In this document: positions 17,546 through 26,895 of the stretch, piece by piece
How the letters are laid out: each line of letters opens with the position of its first letter
Numbering within the stretch: the first letter of the stretch is position 1
From: JBDZVM01 sp040255675
GTDB lineage: Bacteria; Actinomycetota; Actinomycetes; Acidothermales; Acidothermaceae
NCBI GenBank assembly: GCA_040255675.1
Contig: JBDZVM010000029.1
Location: forward strand, 1-47,833
Direction: 5' to 3'
Length of the DNA stretch: 47,833 nucleotides
Position numbers and translations under genes: made by a program
The notes under the pieces: model-generated
Told to the model about the DNA's origin: nothing
Database searches by the model: none
What the model saw: the letters and a program-made list of their open reading frames with translations, nothing else

Positions 17546-19305
17546 CTCTCACCGCCCCAGCCACCGATCCCGCGCAGCTCGGCGACCCGCGCCCGGCACC
17601 GCGCCAGAAGCGACGGCTGTCGTACAGACTTCGCGGGGTGCCCGCATTGGTACTGGTCGGCGCGGTTACGGCCGTGCCAGTCATCTTGCTATTGATCAAT
17701 AGCTTCAACGTCACCAGGCCCGGTGAACCCGCGCGCTACGGCCTGGACAACTGGCGGCGCGCGCTCGACGATCCGCAGCTCAGCACGGCCGTTTGGAACA
17801 CTCTGCGGCTCGGAATCACACGGACCCTGATCGCGGTCGTCATCGCTACGACACTTTCGGTGCTTATCGCTCGCACCGACATGCCGGGGCGCCGCCTGAT
17901 CGAGGTCGCCCTTTGGTTCGCCTTTTTCATCCCGCCATTGTCGATGACTCTCGGCTGGATGCTGCTGCTCGACCCGTCGAACGGAGTTGTCAACACAACC
18001 CTGCGCTCGGTGTTCGGGCTCACGAGTACCCACGGGCCTTTCAACATCTACGGATTCTGGGGAATCATACTCGCGCACATCAGCGCCTCGTCGGTTCCCA
18101 TCATGACGATTCTCATCATCCCGTCACTGAGACGAATGAGCTCGGGTTTGGAAGAGGCCGCGCGTAGCTGCGGCGCGGGCCGTTTCAAGACGTTTGTGTT
18201 CGTTACGCTGCCGCTCGCCCGCCCGGCGATTCTCGCCGCTGCCTTGCTGAGCTTCATCTACTCGCTGAAGACGTTCGAAATCGAATACCTGCTGGGCAAC
18301 CCTGTTGATTTCAAGGTCTTTTCGACCCAAATCTATGACTGGATATATCGCGACCCGCCGCTGTACGGGATCGCCACGGCTCTGGGTATCTTCATCATCC
18401 CAGTTATGATTTTTCTTGCGGTCGGTCAACGGTTATTGACTCGGGAACGAAGCTTCGTGACCGTCGGGTCACGTGGCTTCAGCGACGTGCCGATGTCGCT
18501 TGGCCGCGTGCGCCGGTGGGTGATCGGCGGCGCGGCGTACGCCTATATCTTCGTGATCGTCGTGCTTCCGGCGGGCGCGCTCGTCGTCGGTTCGTTCATG
18601 CGAAGGTTCGGGTTCTTCCATATTCAACATCCCTTCACAACCGCGCATTGGACCGGCTTGTTAGGCGACGGATTGTTTTCGTCGGCCGCCGTCAACAGCC
18701 TCAAGCTCGGTGTCGGGGCGACGGTGCTCGGTGTCATCGTCTATTTCGCGATTGCGTACATCGCCATTCGCAGCAAGCTGCCCGGTCGCGGCACGGTCGA
18801 CGTCATGGCGTGGCTGCCCGTCGCGATTCCCGGCATTCTCTTGGGGCTCGCCCTCCTCTGGCTGTACCTGGGCACGCCGTTGCGAACAATTTTGTATGGC
18901 AGCGTGAGTGGGCTGATCCTCGCTATCGTCATCAACCACATGGCGACCGGCACTCAGCAGATGAAAGCCGGCATCATTCAAATCAGTCCGGAGCACGAAC
19001 AGGCCGCACGCACCTGTGGCGCAAGACCCATCCGTACGCTCTGGCACATCGTGCTGCCTCTCATCGGGCCTTCGGTGGCGGCGGTCGCGGTACTCACCTT
19101 CGACAGCGCGATTCGCGACATCAGTTCCGTCGTCTTATTAAGCAGCGCCGGATCGCGGCCGCTGTCAATCCTCCTGCTGGAGTACAGCTCGACGAGTCTG
19201 CTCGAGCAGGCCGCCGCGCTCGGCGTCATCATGAGCGTCGTCACGGTCGTCGTCGGTCTCGTCGCTACCAAAATCACCGGAGGCCGGCTGCAACAGACCA
19301 GCTGA
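17542..19305 (+). CDS. ABC importer permease, fused two-domain (FbpB-like)
   Basis: Integral membrane protein of 587 residues containing two complete BPD_transp_1 permease domains in one chain, so a single gene supplies both transmembrane halves. Each half has its own EAA loop: EEAARSCGAGRFKTFVFVTLP at about residues 210-230 and EQAARTCGARPIRTLWHIVLP near 485-505. About twelve membrane segments are apparent. The architecture is that of FbpB and 2-aminoethylphosphonate-type importers. ATG 17542 overlaps the ATPase stop. With the two preceding genes it forms a complete importer for the island's substrate. Confidence 0.92.
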   Translation: MTLTAPATDPAQLGDPRPAPRQKRRLSYRLRGVPALVLVGAVTAVPVILLLINSFNVTRPGEPARYGLDNWRRALDDPQLSTAVWNTLRLGITRTLIAVVIATTLSVLIARTDMPGRRLIEVALWFAFFIPPLSMTLGWMLLLDPSNGVVNTTLRSVFGLTSTHGPFNIYGFWGIILAHISASSVPIMTILIIPSLRRMSSGLEEAARSCGAGRFKTFVFVTLPLARPAILAAALLSFIYSLKTFEIEYLLGNPVDFKVFSTQIYDWIYRDPPLYGIATALGIFIIPVMIFLAVGQRLLTRERSFVTVGSRGFSDVPMSLGRVRRWVIGGAAYAYIFVIVVLPAGALVVGSFMRRFGFFHIQHPFTTAHWTGLLGDGLFSSAAVNSLKLGVGATVLGVIVYFAIAYIAIRSKLPGRGTVDVMAWLPVAIPGILLGLALLWLYLGTPLRTILYGSVSGLILAIVINHMATGTQQMKAGIIQISPEHEQAARTCGARPIRTLWHIVLPLIGPSVAAVAVLTFDSAIRDISSVVLLSSAGSRPLSILLLEYSSTSLLEQAAALGVIMSVVTVVVGLVATKITGGRLQQTS

Positions 19306-19405
19306 GTGCGCAACCACGAACCTGCCAGCACGACGGCCGCCAGTCAGATATCGACCAGCATTTTCCGTCGACATTCTCCGGTGATGGATTGAACCAAGGA
19401 GTCAC

Positions 19406-21487
19406 ATGGCCATAGCGATTTCGACCGATATCGGTGGCACGTTCACCGACCTTGCCGCCTACGACCTCGAAACCGGCGAGGTGTTTCAGGCCAAGGACTA
19501 CACCGATCCCGCGGATCTGAGTAGCGGTATAGCAAGGTGCATCGACAAGAGCGGACTGCCGCTCCTAGAGGCACGAGAGTTCGTGCACGGCTCGACGGTG
19601 GCGATCAACGCGGCCATCGAGCGCACCGGTGCGAAAACGGCCTTGCTCGTGACTCGCGGCATGCGTGACGTGTACGAGATCGGCCGCGGAAACCGGCCCG
19701 AGGCGTACAACCTGATGTTTCGCCGTCCCGTACCGCTGGTGTCTCGTGAACTCGTCTACGAGGTGGACGAGCGTCTCGACGCGAGTGGATCGGTGATTCG
19801 CTCGCTCGACGAGAACAGCGTGCGTGCTGCCGTCGAAGCGGCTGTGAAGTCGGGCGCCGAAGCAATTGCTGTCTGCACGCTGCACTCGTACGCCAACCCG
19901 GCACACGAGGAGCGCATCGGGGAAATCGTGCAAGAGATCGCGCCGCGGCTCTACCTCACCTTGTCGCACCGTATTTTGCGTGAATACCGCGAATATGAGC
20001 GCATTTCTACCGCCGCTATGAACTCCTATATCGGCCCGAGAGTCAGTGGCTATCTCGATGATCTGAAGGGTGTTCTCGAGACCAGATCGTTCGCCGGCCG
20101 TACGCTCATCATGCAATCAAACGGTGGAGTGATGGCTCCGAGCATTGCTCGCGAGGAGCCCGTCATGATGATGGAGTCGGGACCGGTCGGCGGCGTCGTC
20201 GCGGCCGGCATGATTGCCGCCGAGTACGGGATAGCGAACGCGGTGGCTTTCGACATGGGCGGCACCACGGCGAAAGCCGCGCTGTTGCGAAGCGGCACAC
20301 CCGACATCGCGCCTGGTTACTACGTGGGCGGTTTTGCCAGCGGAGTTCCGGTACGCGTACCCGTCGTCGACGTGGTCGAGGTGGGGGCAGGCGGTGGCAG
20401 CATCGCGCATCTCGATGTGGCCGGCGCCCTACGAGTCGGTCCGCAAAGTGCGGGTGGGCGGCCTGGGCCGGTGTGCTACGGATGGGGCGGTACGGCGCCC
20501 ACCGTGACTGACGCCAATGCCGTGTTGGGCCGCTTGAATCCTGGCCGCTTTCTCGGTGGAGAAATGGGCCTGGACGTCTCTGCCGCGGCCGCCGCATTCG
20601 ACCGCGGCGTTGGCACGCAACTGGGATTGTCTCCCGAGCAGGCAGCCCTTGCCGTGGTCAACATCGCTGTCAACATCATGGGGCTCGCCGTCCGCAGCGT
20701 TTCGATCGAGCGCGGGGTTGATCCTCGTGATTGCGCGCTGATCGCGTTTGGCGGGGCCGGTCCGTTACACGCGTGCGCGGTGGCACGTGAGCTGAAGATT
20801 CCGCGCGTGATCGTGCCGATGCTGCCGGGCCATTTCTCGGCGCTGGGAATGTTGCTGGCCGATATTCGCCACGAGCTCGTCCGCACCATCTACTCGACCA
20901 CTGACGATGTCAGCGCCGATGTGCTCACGGGCGTGGCCAACGAGATGTCGGACGACGTCACATCGATGTTGAGTTCGGAGCTGATTGCCAAGCAAGACCA
21001 AGACATCGAGCTGTTTCTCGACTTGCGTTACCGCGGCCAGGAATTCACGATCCGGACGCCGTGTGGCGCCGCTGAGCTTCGTAGCCGCGCCGACTTGGAG
21101 AAGGTTCGTCAGCGGTTCGACGAGCTGCACGAACTGCGATTCGGCCACAGCTCGTCGGGATCGACGGTCGAGATCGTCAACGTGCGCGTCGTCGGGATCG
21201 GGCGTCGTGAACGCATCCGGCCGACCATCAGCGCGACGGCTGGCGAGCCGGTGGTGACGAAGCGGCGGGTCATCGCGGGCATCGGTAGCCAGGCGGTCGC
21301 GAAGGATTGGAACATCTACCAGCGCGAACAGTTGCCGGTCGGCTATGAGGTGCGCGGGCCGGCAGTCGTCGAAGAATACGCGAGCACCATCGTGCTCGAC
21401 GAAAACGACGTTGCGACCGTCGGACCTGACGGCGCGCTCGACATCCGTATCGATACCGGCGCGAAGAACAATGGAGCGAACGCATGA
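19406..21487 (+). CDS. Hydantoinase/oxoprolinase family protein, HyuA-type subunit
   Basis: ATP-binding subunit of an ATP-dependent cyclic-amide hydrolase or carboxylase, 693 residues. The ASKHA-type N-terminus ISTDIGGTFTDLAAYD, the central MGGTTAKAALL phosphate loop, the VEVGAGGGSIAHLD segment and FGGAGPLHACAVARE match the HyuA_N / hydantoinase A arrangement. The family includes N-methylhydantoinase, 5-oxoprolinase, caprolactamase and the acetone/acetophenone carboxylases; sequence alone does not choose. It opens the tightly overlapping operon, with AGGAG seven bases before ATG and a 100-bp gap upstream that could hold its own promoter. It overlaps the HyuB gene by four bases, as expected for obligate partners. 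Confidence 0.92.
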   Translation: MAIAISTDIGGTFTDLAAYDLETGEVFQAKDYTDPADLSSGIARCIDKSGLPLLEAREFVHGSTVAINAAIERTGAKTALLVTRGMRDVYEIGRGNRPEAYNLMFRRPVPLVSRELVYEVDERLDASGSVIRSLDENSVRAAVEAAVKSGAEAIAVCTLHSYANPAHEERIGEIVQEIAPRLYLTLSHRILREYREYERISTAAMNSYIGPRVSGYLDDLKGVLETRSFAGRTLIMQSNGGVMAPSIAREEPVMMMESGPVGGVVAAGMIAAEYGIANAVAFDMGGTTAKAALLRSGTPDIAPGYYVGGFASGVPVRVPVVDVVEVGAGGGSIAHLDVAGALRVGPQSAGGRPGPVCYGWGGTAPTVTDANAVLGRLNPGRFLGGEMGLDVSAAAAAFDRGVGTQLGLSPEQAALAVVNIAVNIMGLAVRSVSIERGVDPRDCALIAFGGAGPLHACAVARELKIPRVIVPMLPGHFSALGMLLADIRHELVRTIYSTTDDVSADVLTGVANEMSDDVTSMLSSELIAKQDQDIELFLDLRYRGQEFTIRTPCGAAELRSRADLEKVRQRFDELHELRFGHSSSGSTVEIVNVRVVGIGRRERIRPTISATAGEPVVTKRRVIAGIGSQAVAKDWNIYQREQLPVGYEVRGPAVVEEYASTIVLDENDVATVGPDGALDIRIDTGAKNNGANA

Positions 21488-23250
21488 GTAGCGCAGCACG
21501 GCGTCAGGCGCCTGATCCGGTGACCGTCGAGGTCGTCGGAAACACGCTTGCCGCGATTGCCGACGAAATGGCGCTCGATCTGCAGCAAGGCTCGTACAAC
21601 ATGATGATTTACGAGGTGAGGGACTTCTGCTGCGCACTGATCGACAAGCGTGGCCGGCTGCTCGCCCAAAATGTCGGCGGCGTCTCGCATTTCGTCGCCG
21701 ACCTCGGTGTCATTATCACCGACGCACTCGAACGTTTCGGCGCCGACGCGTTCAAACCGGGCGACGGCTACATCATGAACCACCAGCGAGTGGCCGGTCA
21801 GCACCTCAACAACGTGGTGACGTACACCCCCGTCATCATTGATGGCGCGTTGTTCGGTTTCGCGATGACGCGGGCACACTGGTCGGACGTCGGTGGCATG
21901 AGCACGGGCTTCGGAGCCCGTGCCGCGGGTGTCGACGCCTGGCTTGAAGGCCTTCAACTCGACCAATTGAAGCTGATCGACCAAGGCGTTTACGACGAGA
22001 AGTTGCTCAAGGTAATTTCCGACAACATTCGTTTCCCAGACGCGGCGCTCGGAGACATGCGGGCTCAGTTCGCCGCGTGCCGCGCGGCCGAACACCGGCT
22101 TGCCGAACTCGTGGAGCGTTACGGGGTCGCTGACGTCGAGGCGGCCATCGAGGAAGTATTCGACACCACAGAAGCGCGTTGTCGAAGCATCGTCGAACAG
22201 ATGGCGGACGGCGTGTACCGCGCCACGTCGTCGATAGACCACGACTTCGCTGATTTGAACGACCCGGTGGAGATTGCCGTCGAAGTCGCCATCAAAGGAT
22301 CCGACATGACGATCGACCTGACCGGATGTTCGGACCAGCGCAAGGGTGCGATCAACGCGCGGACTCTCGCTGGCGCTTACGTTGCGTACAAGGCGCTGAC
22401 GACGCCGAACGAGCCGGTCAACGAGGGCTCGTTTCGGGCGCTCTCCGTCAAGATCAACGAAGGCAACTTCATGATGGCGAAATTCCCCGCCCCGATGGCA
22501 AGTTGGAGCATTGCGTTGCCGACGGTGGTCGACACTGTGATTACCGCGCTGGCGCCGGCACAAAAAGACCGCATCCCCGCCGCTCACTTCGGAACGCTCG
22601 GCGGAAGCTTCGTCTTCTTTGGCCAACACCCCGAGCGCGGCCCGTTCGTGGCTCAAGGGATCGAAGGCGGTGGCTGGGGTGGCCGGCCCGGCGAAGACGG
22701 ACCCTCGGCCGCCGTTTCGGTGTGCCAAGGCGATGTGCGCAACTCCCCGGTTGAGGCGCTCGAACTTCGCTTTCCCGTGCGGGTCGAAAAGCGGTCGTTG
22801 CGCGAAGACTCCGGGGGGCCCGGCAAGCACCGGGGTGGACTCGGCGTGGTCACCGAAATCACGAACTTGGTCGAAGGCACCTGGCGGTTGTCGATGGCGG
22901 GTCGGCACCAATGCCCGCCGTGGGGTTTGTGGCACGGCAACGCCGCACCTCCCGGCGGCCATGCGCTGAAGCGGCCCGGTGAAGAGGAATTCGAACCCGT
23001 CAATGGCCGGGTGAATGCGCCGGCCAATTCGGTGGCGCGCGTCTTTACCGGCGGCGGTGGTGGCTGGGGATCGCCTCTTGACCGACCAATCGAAACCGTG
23101 ACGACCGACGTGAAACGCGGTTACGTCAGCGTCGCTTCGGCGGCGAACGTCTACGGCGTCGTCCTGGACGAGAAAACAGGGCTGCCAGATCTCGAAGCGA
23201 CGAATCGGCGGCGAGCCGAATTGGCCGCGAACGTTGGAGATGAGCGATGA
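21484..23250 (+). CDS. Hydantoinase/oxoprolinase family protein, HyuB-type subunit
   Basis: Second subunit of the ATP-dependent enzyme, 588 residues, matching the hydantoinase B / acetophenone carboxylase delta family: DPVTVEVVGNTLAAIADEM at the N-terminus, FKPGDGYIMNHQ, THWSDVGG-like TRAHWSDVGGMSTG, LPTVVDTVITALA and the C-terminal FTGGGGGWGSPLDRP. The length (about 580) is standard. ATGA overlaps occur at both ends (with HyuA and with the first M24-fold gene). It should combine with HyuA to open a lactam, imide or hydantoin ring at the cost of ATP, or to carboxylate a ketone. The neighbouring C-N-hydrolase-like genes favour ring opening. Confidence 0.92.
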   Translation: MSSAARRQAPDPVTVEVVGNTLAAIADEMALDLQQGSYNMMIYEVRDFCCALIDKRGRLLAQNVGGVSHFVADLGVIITDALERFGADAFKPGDGYIMNHQRVAGQHLNNVVTYTPVIIDGALFGFAMTRAHWSDVGGMSTGFGARAAGVDAWLEGLQLDQLKLIDQGVYDEKLLKVISDNIRFPDAALGDMRAQFAACRAAEHRLAELVERYGVADVEAAIEEVFDTTEARCRSIVEQMADGVYRATSSIDHDFADLNDPVEIAVEVAIKGSDMTIDLTGCSDQRKGAINARTLAGAYVAYKALTTPNEPVNEGSFRALSVKINEGNFMMAKFPAPMASWSIALPTVVDTVITALAPAQKDRIPAAHFGTLGGSFVFFGQHPERGPFVAQGIEGGGWGGRPGEDGPSAAVSVCQGDVRNSPVEALELRFPVRVEKRSLREDSGGPGKHRGGLGVVTEITNLVEGTWRLSMAGRHQCPPWGLWHGNAAPPGGHALKRPGEEEFEPVNGRVNAPANSVARVFTGGGGGWGSPLDRPIETVTTDVKRGYVSVASAANVYGVVLDEKTGLPDLEATNRRRAELAANVGDER

Positions 23251-24419
23251 CCACAACAGTCGTTGACTGGACGCCTCCGGTGTCCGACCTCGGCGCTGTC
23301 TATGCCGACCGCGCGCGGCGCGCGCAAACCGCGATGGAAAATGCGGGGGTTTCGCAAGCCACCTTTCTTTCTTCTGGCCGGCACTTGTTCACTGACATGG
23401 ATCCGGTCGTGTGGCTGACCGGCTTCAAGCCCATGCGCCAAGCCGCCGTCGTCGTTTCGCGCGATGCCGAACTCGTCGTCTACGCGCAAGGCGAATGGGA
23501 GGCTGGTCGGGCCCGACGCACAGGCACCACCGCGAAGGTCGAAGCCGTTGACGATCCATTCGCGGCCGCGGCGAATCATCTTGCCGGCCTTCTCGGCGGA
23601 TCGAAGAAGTCGCCGGTTGGCACGGCGGGAGCACGCAAGCTCAATACCGTGGAATATCGCGCTGTTGCCTCCGACGGCGTCTACGCCTTGGTCGGTATCG
23701 ACACCGAACTCGACGCGCAGGCCAGGCTCAAGGACGAGCTGGAAATGGCGCAGTACCGTCGCGCGTGCGAGATCGCGGAGATCGCCTTCGACGCGTTGCG
23801 TGATCGGCTGCGCGTTGGCATGACGGACGTCGAGGCAGAGGCAATCGTCGAACGTGCGCTTCGCGAACTCGGCGCGGACGACGCATTCGTGTTTCTTTCG
23901 GCGTCGACCAGAAACCGCGCGGTGCAGCGGCCGTGGGGCCGGGTGCTGATGCCCGGAGACGTATTGTTGACGGAGCTCTCGCCGTGTGTCGGTAGCGTGT
24001 TCGCTCAGATCTGCCGAAGCGTGGCCTTCGGTACCCCGAGCAAAGAAGTCGTACACGATCACGAACTACTCACCCAGCTCATGGCGGCCGGTGTCGCGGA
24101 ATGTCGCGCGGGAAACCGAGTGTGCGACGTTGTCGCGGCAATGGACGCCCCTCTGATCGCGCAAGGGCTGGAGAAATACACAAAGCCGCCGTTCATGCGA
24201 GTGCGGGGTCACGGGATGGGATTCGGCAGCGTGGCGCCCGGCGACATCGTCAGCAAGAACACGCTGGAGTTGCGGGCGGGTGACACGTTCGTGCTGCATC
24301 CCAATCAAGCGCTTCCGGGCGCCGGCTACCTGATGTGCGGTGAACCAATGATCGTTGGTGAAACCACCGGCGAAATCGTCACCGGCCGGATCGCCGGCCT
24401 CGAGGTCGTGGAGGCTTGA
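23247..24419 (+). CDS. M24-fold protein lacking peptidase metal ligands (creatinase/ectoine hydrolase-like)
   Basis: Two-domain pita-bread protein of 390 residues: an N-terminal creatinase-N domain (about 15-155) and a C-terminal M24 fold. The histidine loop RGHGMGF remains, but the canonical metal ligands are replaced. The first Asp aligns with Glu in LLTELSP, the second with Gln in FAQICRS, and the TxEPG glutamate aligns with His in VLHPNQ. This resembles creatinase and ectoine hydrolase, which use the fold for metal-free C-N hydrolysis, more than Xaa-Pro aminopeptidase. It overlaps HyuB (ATGA) and the next M24-like gene (TGATG). I infer hydrolysis of a ureido, guanidino or amide intermediate. 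Confidence 0.8.
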   Translation: MTTTVVDWTPPVSDLGAVYADRARRAQTAMENAGVSQATFLSSGRHLFTDMDPVVWLTGFKPMRQAAVVVSRDAELVVYAQGEWEAGRARRTGTTAKVEAVDDPFAAAANHLAGLLGGSKKSPVGTAGARKLNTVEYRAVASDGVYALVGIDTELDAQARLKDELEMAQYRRACEIAEIAFDALRDRLRVGMTDVEAEAIVERALRELGADDAFVFLSASTRNRAVQRPWGRVLMPGDVLLTELSPCVGSVFAQICRSVAFGTPSKEVVHDHELLTQLMAAGVAECRAGNRVCDVVAAMDAPLIAQGLEKYTKPPFMRVRGHGMGFGSVAPGDIVSKNTLELRAGDTFVLHPNQALPGAGYLMCGEPMIVGETTGEIVTGRIAGLEVVEA

Positions 24420-25543
24420 TGACGACGTCCGCGTCGACCGTACCCCTGGGGTTGTCGGCCGCGCCGTTGACGGCGCTGCCGATGATGCAGCCCGTGTTGC
24501 GACGGGGCCGCAGCTATCTCGACCGTCAGTTGCTCCCCGGTGATGAGAACGAGGCTCGGCTCACGGCGCTTGTCGCGAGCGCGAGCGAGCGAGGGCTCGA
24601 CGGCGTGGTGATTTTCGCGGCCGCTCACATGCCTGAAAATTTGATTTACTACGCCAATTACACGCCAACCACGTTCCACGGCGCACTCGTGGCGAGTGTC
24701 GGCAAGGCGCCGACGCTCTTTGCCGGTAAAGGTGGCGCGCGTGACCACCCGTATATCAAAAGCATCAGCTGGGTGCAGGACCTCCGCTATGCCGCTGCTC
24801 TGGGACAAGCGATTGTCGCGACGGCCGATGAGTGGGGCGCGTCCTGGCGGCGCCTTGGGGTCGTGGGCCTCGACACCGCGCTTCCGCACGAAGTGCGTGA
24901 CGAAGTCGCTGCCGCGCTCGACGGGCGGATGGTCGGTATCGACGATCTGGTCATTCAGCAGCGACGGCAAAAGTCCGCGCGTGAAATCGCCGTCCTTGCC
25001 AGAGCGCATTCGATCGCCGCGCGCGCGGCTGCCGCGGCCGCCGAGGCTTACGATTCGGGCGCCGGGCGTCGGGCGGCTCTCGCGGCAGCCGACTTCGCCG
25101 CTCGTTCGGGTGACGCACACGACTGCCGGATTACCGTCGGCGTCGACGGCGGTGTCGCCAATCTTTCCGAAGTTGCCGACGATCGTGGTCCGTTGCACGC
25201 GGTTATTGCGGTGGAATCCCTTGGCTACTGGGGTATGGCACCGATTCGGCTCGACGCTTCGCCCCACGACGACGGAGTGCTCGACCAGGTCACACGTCGC
25301 TTGCGAGTCGGTGCCACCGCGGCAGACCTGCTGGAGCCCGAGGCCGGTTTCGCCGACAGGCTCCTTATCAACGGCATCGGTTGCGGTCTGGCAGAGGCGC
25401 CGAACCTGAATACGGATCCGAGTGCTTCGTTGATGTCCAACGAGGTTCTCACCGTTGTTCGCGAACGGCAGGGCGCGAACGGGTCGGAGCTTGACGTGCG
25501 TACTGTTCTCGTCACCGCCGAAGGGTCGCGTGCACTGGCATGA
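24419..25543 (+). CDS. Second, more divergent M24-fold protein (pseudo-peptidase)
   Basis: A 374-residue relative of the preceding gene: creatinase-N-like first half (VIFAAAHMPENLIYYANYT), a charged helix QQRRQKSAREIAVLARAHS, and a degenerate M24 half. The usual Asp, His and Glu ligands are missing: VIAVESLGYWG takes the first-ligand position, the expected GHGxG is IGCGLAEAP, and the EPG position reads VVRERQG. It is therefore unlikely to be a metallopeptidase. It could be a catalytically distinct hydrolase or a partner subunit of the first M24-like protein. ATG 24419 overlaps the previous stop by one base, and the next gene overlaps it by ATGA. The fold call is moderate and the function unknown. 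Confidence 0.65.
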   Translation: MTTSASTVPLGLSAAPLTALPMMQPVLRRGRSYLDRQLLPGDENEARLTALVASASERGLDGVVIFAAAHMPENLIYYANYTPTTFHGALVASVGKAPTLFAGKGGARDHPYIKSISWVQDLRYAAALGQAIVATADEWGASWRRLGVVGLDTALPHEVRDEVAAALDGRMVGIDDLVIQQRRQKSAREIAVLARAHSIAARAAAAAAEAYDSGAGRRAALAAADFAARSGDAHDCRITVGVDGGVANLSEVADDRGPLHAVIAVESLGYWGMAPIRLDASPHDDGVLDQVTRRLRVGATAADLLEPEAGFADRLLINGIGCGLAEAPNLNTDPSASLMSNEVLTVVRERQGANGSELDVRTVLVTAEGSRALA

Positions 25544-26895
25544 CGGGCTCGATCTCGCTTACCGTTTCGACACCGAACACGATTGCGGACGTCGTGGCGA
25601 AGCTCTCCAGTGTGCCGACTGGAGAGCGCGCCCGTGAGGCCGCGCGCTTTCGCCTTGCTGACACGGCGTTCGCCATGCTCGTCGGTATCCGAACCGAGCA
25701 GGGCGGCCGTAGTGCGCGGCTCGCGCAAGACGTTTACGGACGGCGCACCCTTGCCGGTACCGCGTTTCGGCTGACGGCGGCTTGCCGAATGACAGAAATC
25801 GACGACGTCGACCTGCTTTCGTGCGTGACACCGGGTTCGGTTGTGGTGCCGACGGTGTTGGCCGTGCTCGCGCGCGTTGAACAGGCTTCGTCCACATTGA
25901 CCTTGGGCGATGCACTCGACGTTATCGTGCGCGGGTACGAAATCGCTGTCGGGCTCGGCGAGGCGATGCGCGGGCCACAACGGCTGCGACAAGGTGTCTG
26001 GCCGAGTCTTGCCGCCGGCGCGGTGACCGCCGCGGTCGTCACCACCTTGTTGCTCGACGGCTCTGACGCGCAGCAGCGAGCTGCTGCACTCTTGGCGGCG
26101 CAGCAGAGTGTTCAGGTGAATCCGGGCGGTAACGCCCGCGAAGCACTGCTCGCTGGCGCGGTGGTGACGGGCATGGCGGCCGCGTTTGCCGTCCGTCACT
26201 CGATGTCGGTGGCGGGGCGCGGTAGCGACGGTGTTCTCGGAAACTTGCTGGACGCGCACGTCGAGATCGGCGACGAGCCAAGGATTCTCCGGCCGTGCGT
26301 CAAAAGTTTCTGTTCGGCGCGCCAGGCGATGACGGCGGTCGCGGGCGTGCGCCAGCTCATCGATGAGCAGAATCTCGCGGCCACCGACATCGATCGAATC
26401 GACGTCGACGTGCCGGCTGAATATGCGGCGATGCTCGATAAGCCTTCCGTGGCTACTCGGCGAGAAAGTCTGTCGAGCGCCCAGTATCAATTGGCCCTCG
26501 CGGTCGCTGATCCGGACGGATTGCTCGACGTGGACCGGCAGGCGCTTCGCGACTCGACGCCCGCGTTGATGTCGCGGGTGCACGTGCACGCAAGCGAGGC
26601 TTTGTCGCGCCGGTATCCGGAACAGTGGCCCGCGCGTGTGCGGATCACAGCTCGGGGCGCGACGTTCGAGACCGTCATGGACGACGTGCCCGGCGAGCGG
26701 GCGCTGTCGGTAGAAAGCATCACCGAAAAGTTCCGCCTGTTTTCCCGATCCAGTCACGAGTTGTCGGCGCAAGCCGAACAACTGTGGCGCAGTTCCTATC
26801 AGGCCACATGTCTCGACCACTTGATCGAGCTCGTTGCGCTGACCGACGGCGAGCAGCTTGCGCGCCTGAGCCCACGAAGGAGTACGGCATCATGA
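25540..26895 (+). CDS. MmgE/PrpD family protein
   Basis: A 451-residue protein of the MmgE/PrpD family, whose members include 2-methylcitrate dehydratase, cis-aconitate decarboxylase and iminodisuccinate epimerase. All act on small polycarboxylates by proton abstraction. Recognisable features are the helical N-terminal half with VIVRGYEIAVGLGEAM and the central segment CVKSFCSARQAMTAVAGVRQL, which corresponds to the family's conserved Lys/Cys/His region. ATGA overlaps occur on both sides, so it belongs to the same pathway. It may dehydrate or isomerise a ring-opened dicarboxylate. The family call is fairly secure, the reaction unknown. Confidence 0.78.
   Translation: MTGSISLTVSTPNTIADVVAKLSSVPTGERAREAARFRLADTAFAMLVGIRTEQGGRSARLAQDVYGRRTLAGTAFRLTAACRMTEIDDVDLLSCVTPGSVVVPTVLAVLARVEQASSTLTLGDALDVIVRGYEIAVGLGEAMRGPQRLRQGVWPSLAAGAVTAAVVTTLLLDGSDAQQRAAALLAAQQSVQVNPGGNAREALLAGAVVTGMAAAFAVRHSMSVAGRGSDGVLGNLLDAHVEIGDEPRILRPCVKSFCSARQAMTAVAGVRQLIDEQNLAATDIDRIDVDVPAEYAAMLDKPSVATRRESLSSAQYQLALAVADPDGLLDVDRQALRDSTPALMSRVHVHASEALSRRYPEQWPARVRITARGATFETVMDDVPGERALSVESITEKFRLFSRSSHELSAQAEQLWRSSYQATCLDHLIELVALTDGEQLARLSPRRSTAS

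Noticed and set aside
11657..23250. Classical creatinine degradation (N-methylhydantoinase plus N-carbamoylsarcosine amidase)
   Set aside because: HyuAB and the amidase fit superficially, but there is no creatinine deaminase or sarcosine oxidase, and the gentisate genes would be unexplained.
21343..23256. 637-residue open frame antisense to hyuB
   Set aside because: Shadow of a GC-rich gene; composition is Arg/His/Val-rich without a recognisable domain, and hyuB on the other strand is a clear family member.
23247..25543. Ordinary Xaa-Pro aminopeptidase pair
   Set aside because: The metal-ligand residues required by that activity are not present at the aligned positions.
25225..26820. 531-residue antisense frame over the M24-like and PrpD-like genes
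   Set aside because: Low-complexity Arg/His composition typical of antisense frames; the sense genes have overlapping start/stop junctions and recognised folds.
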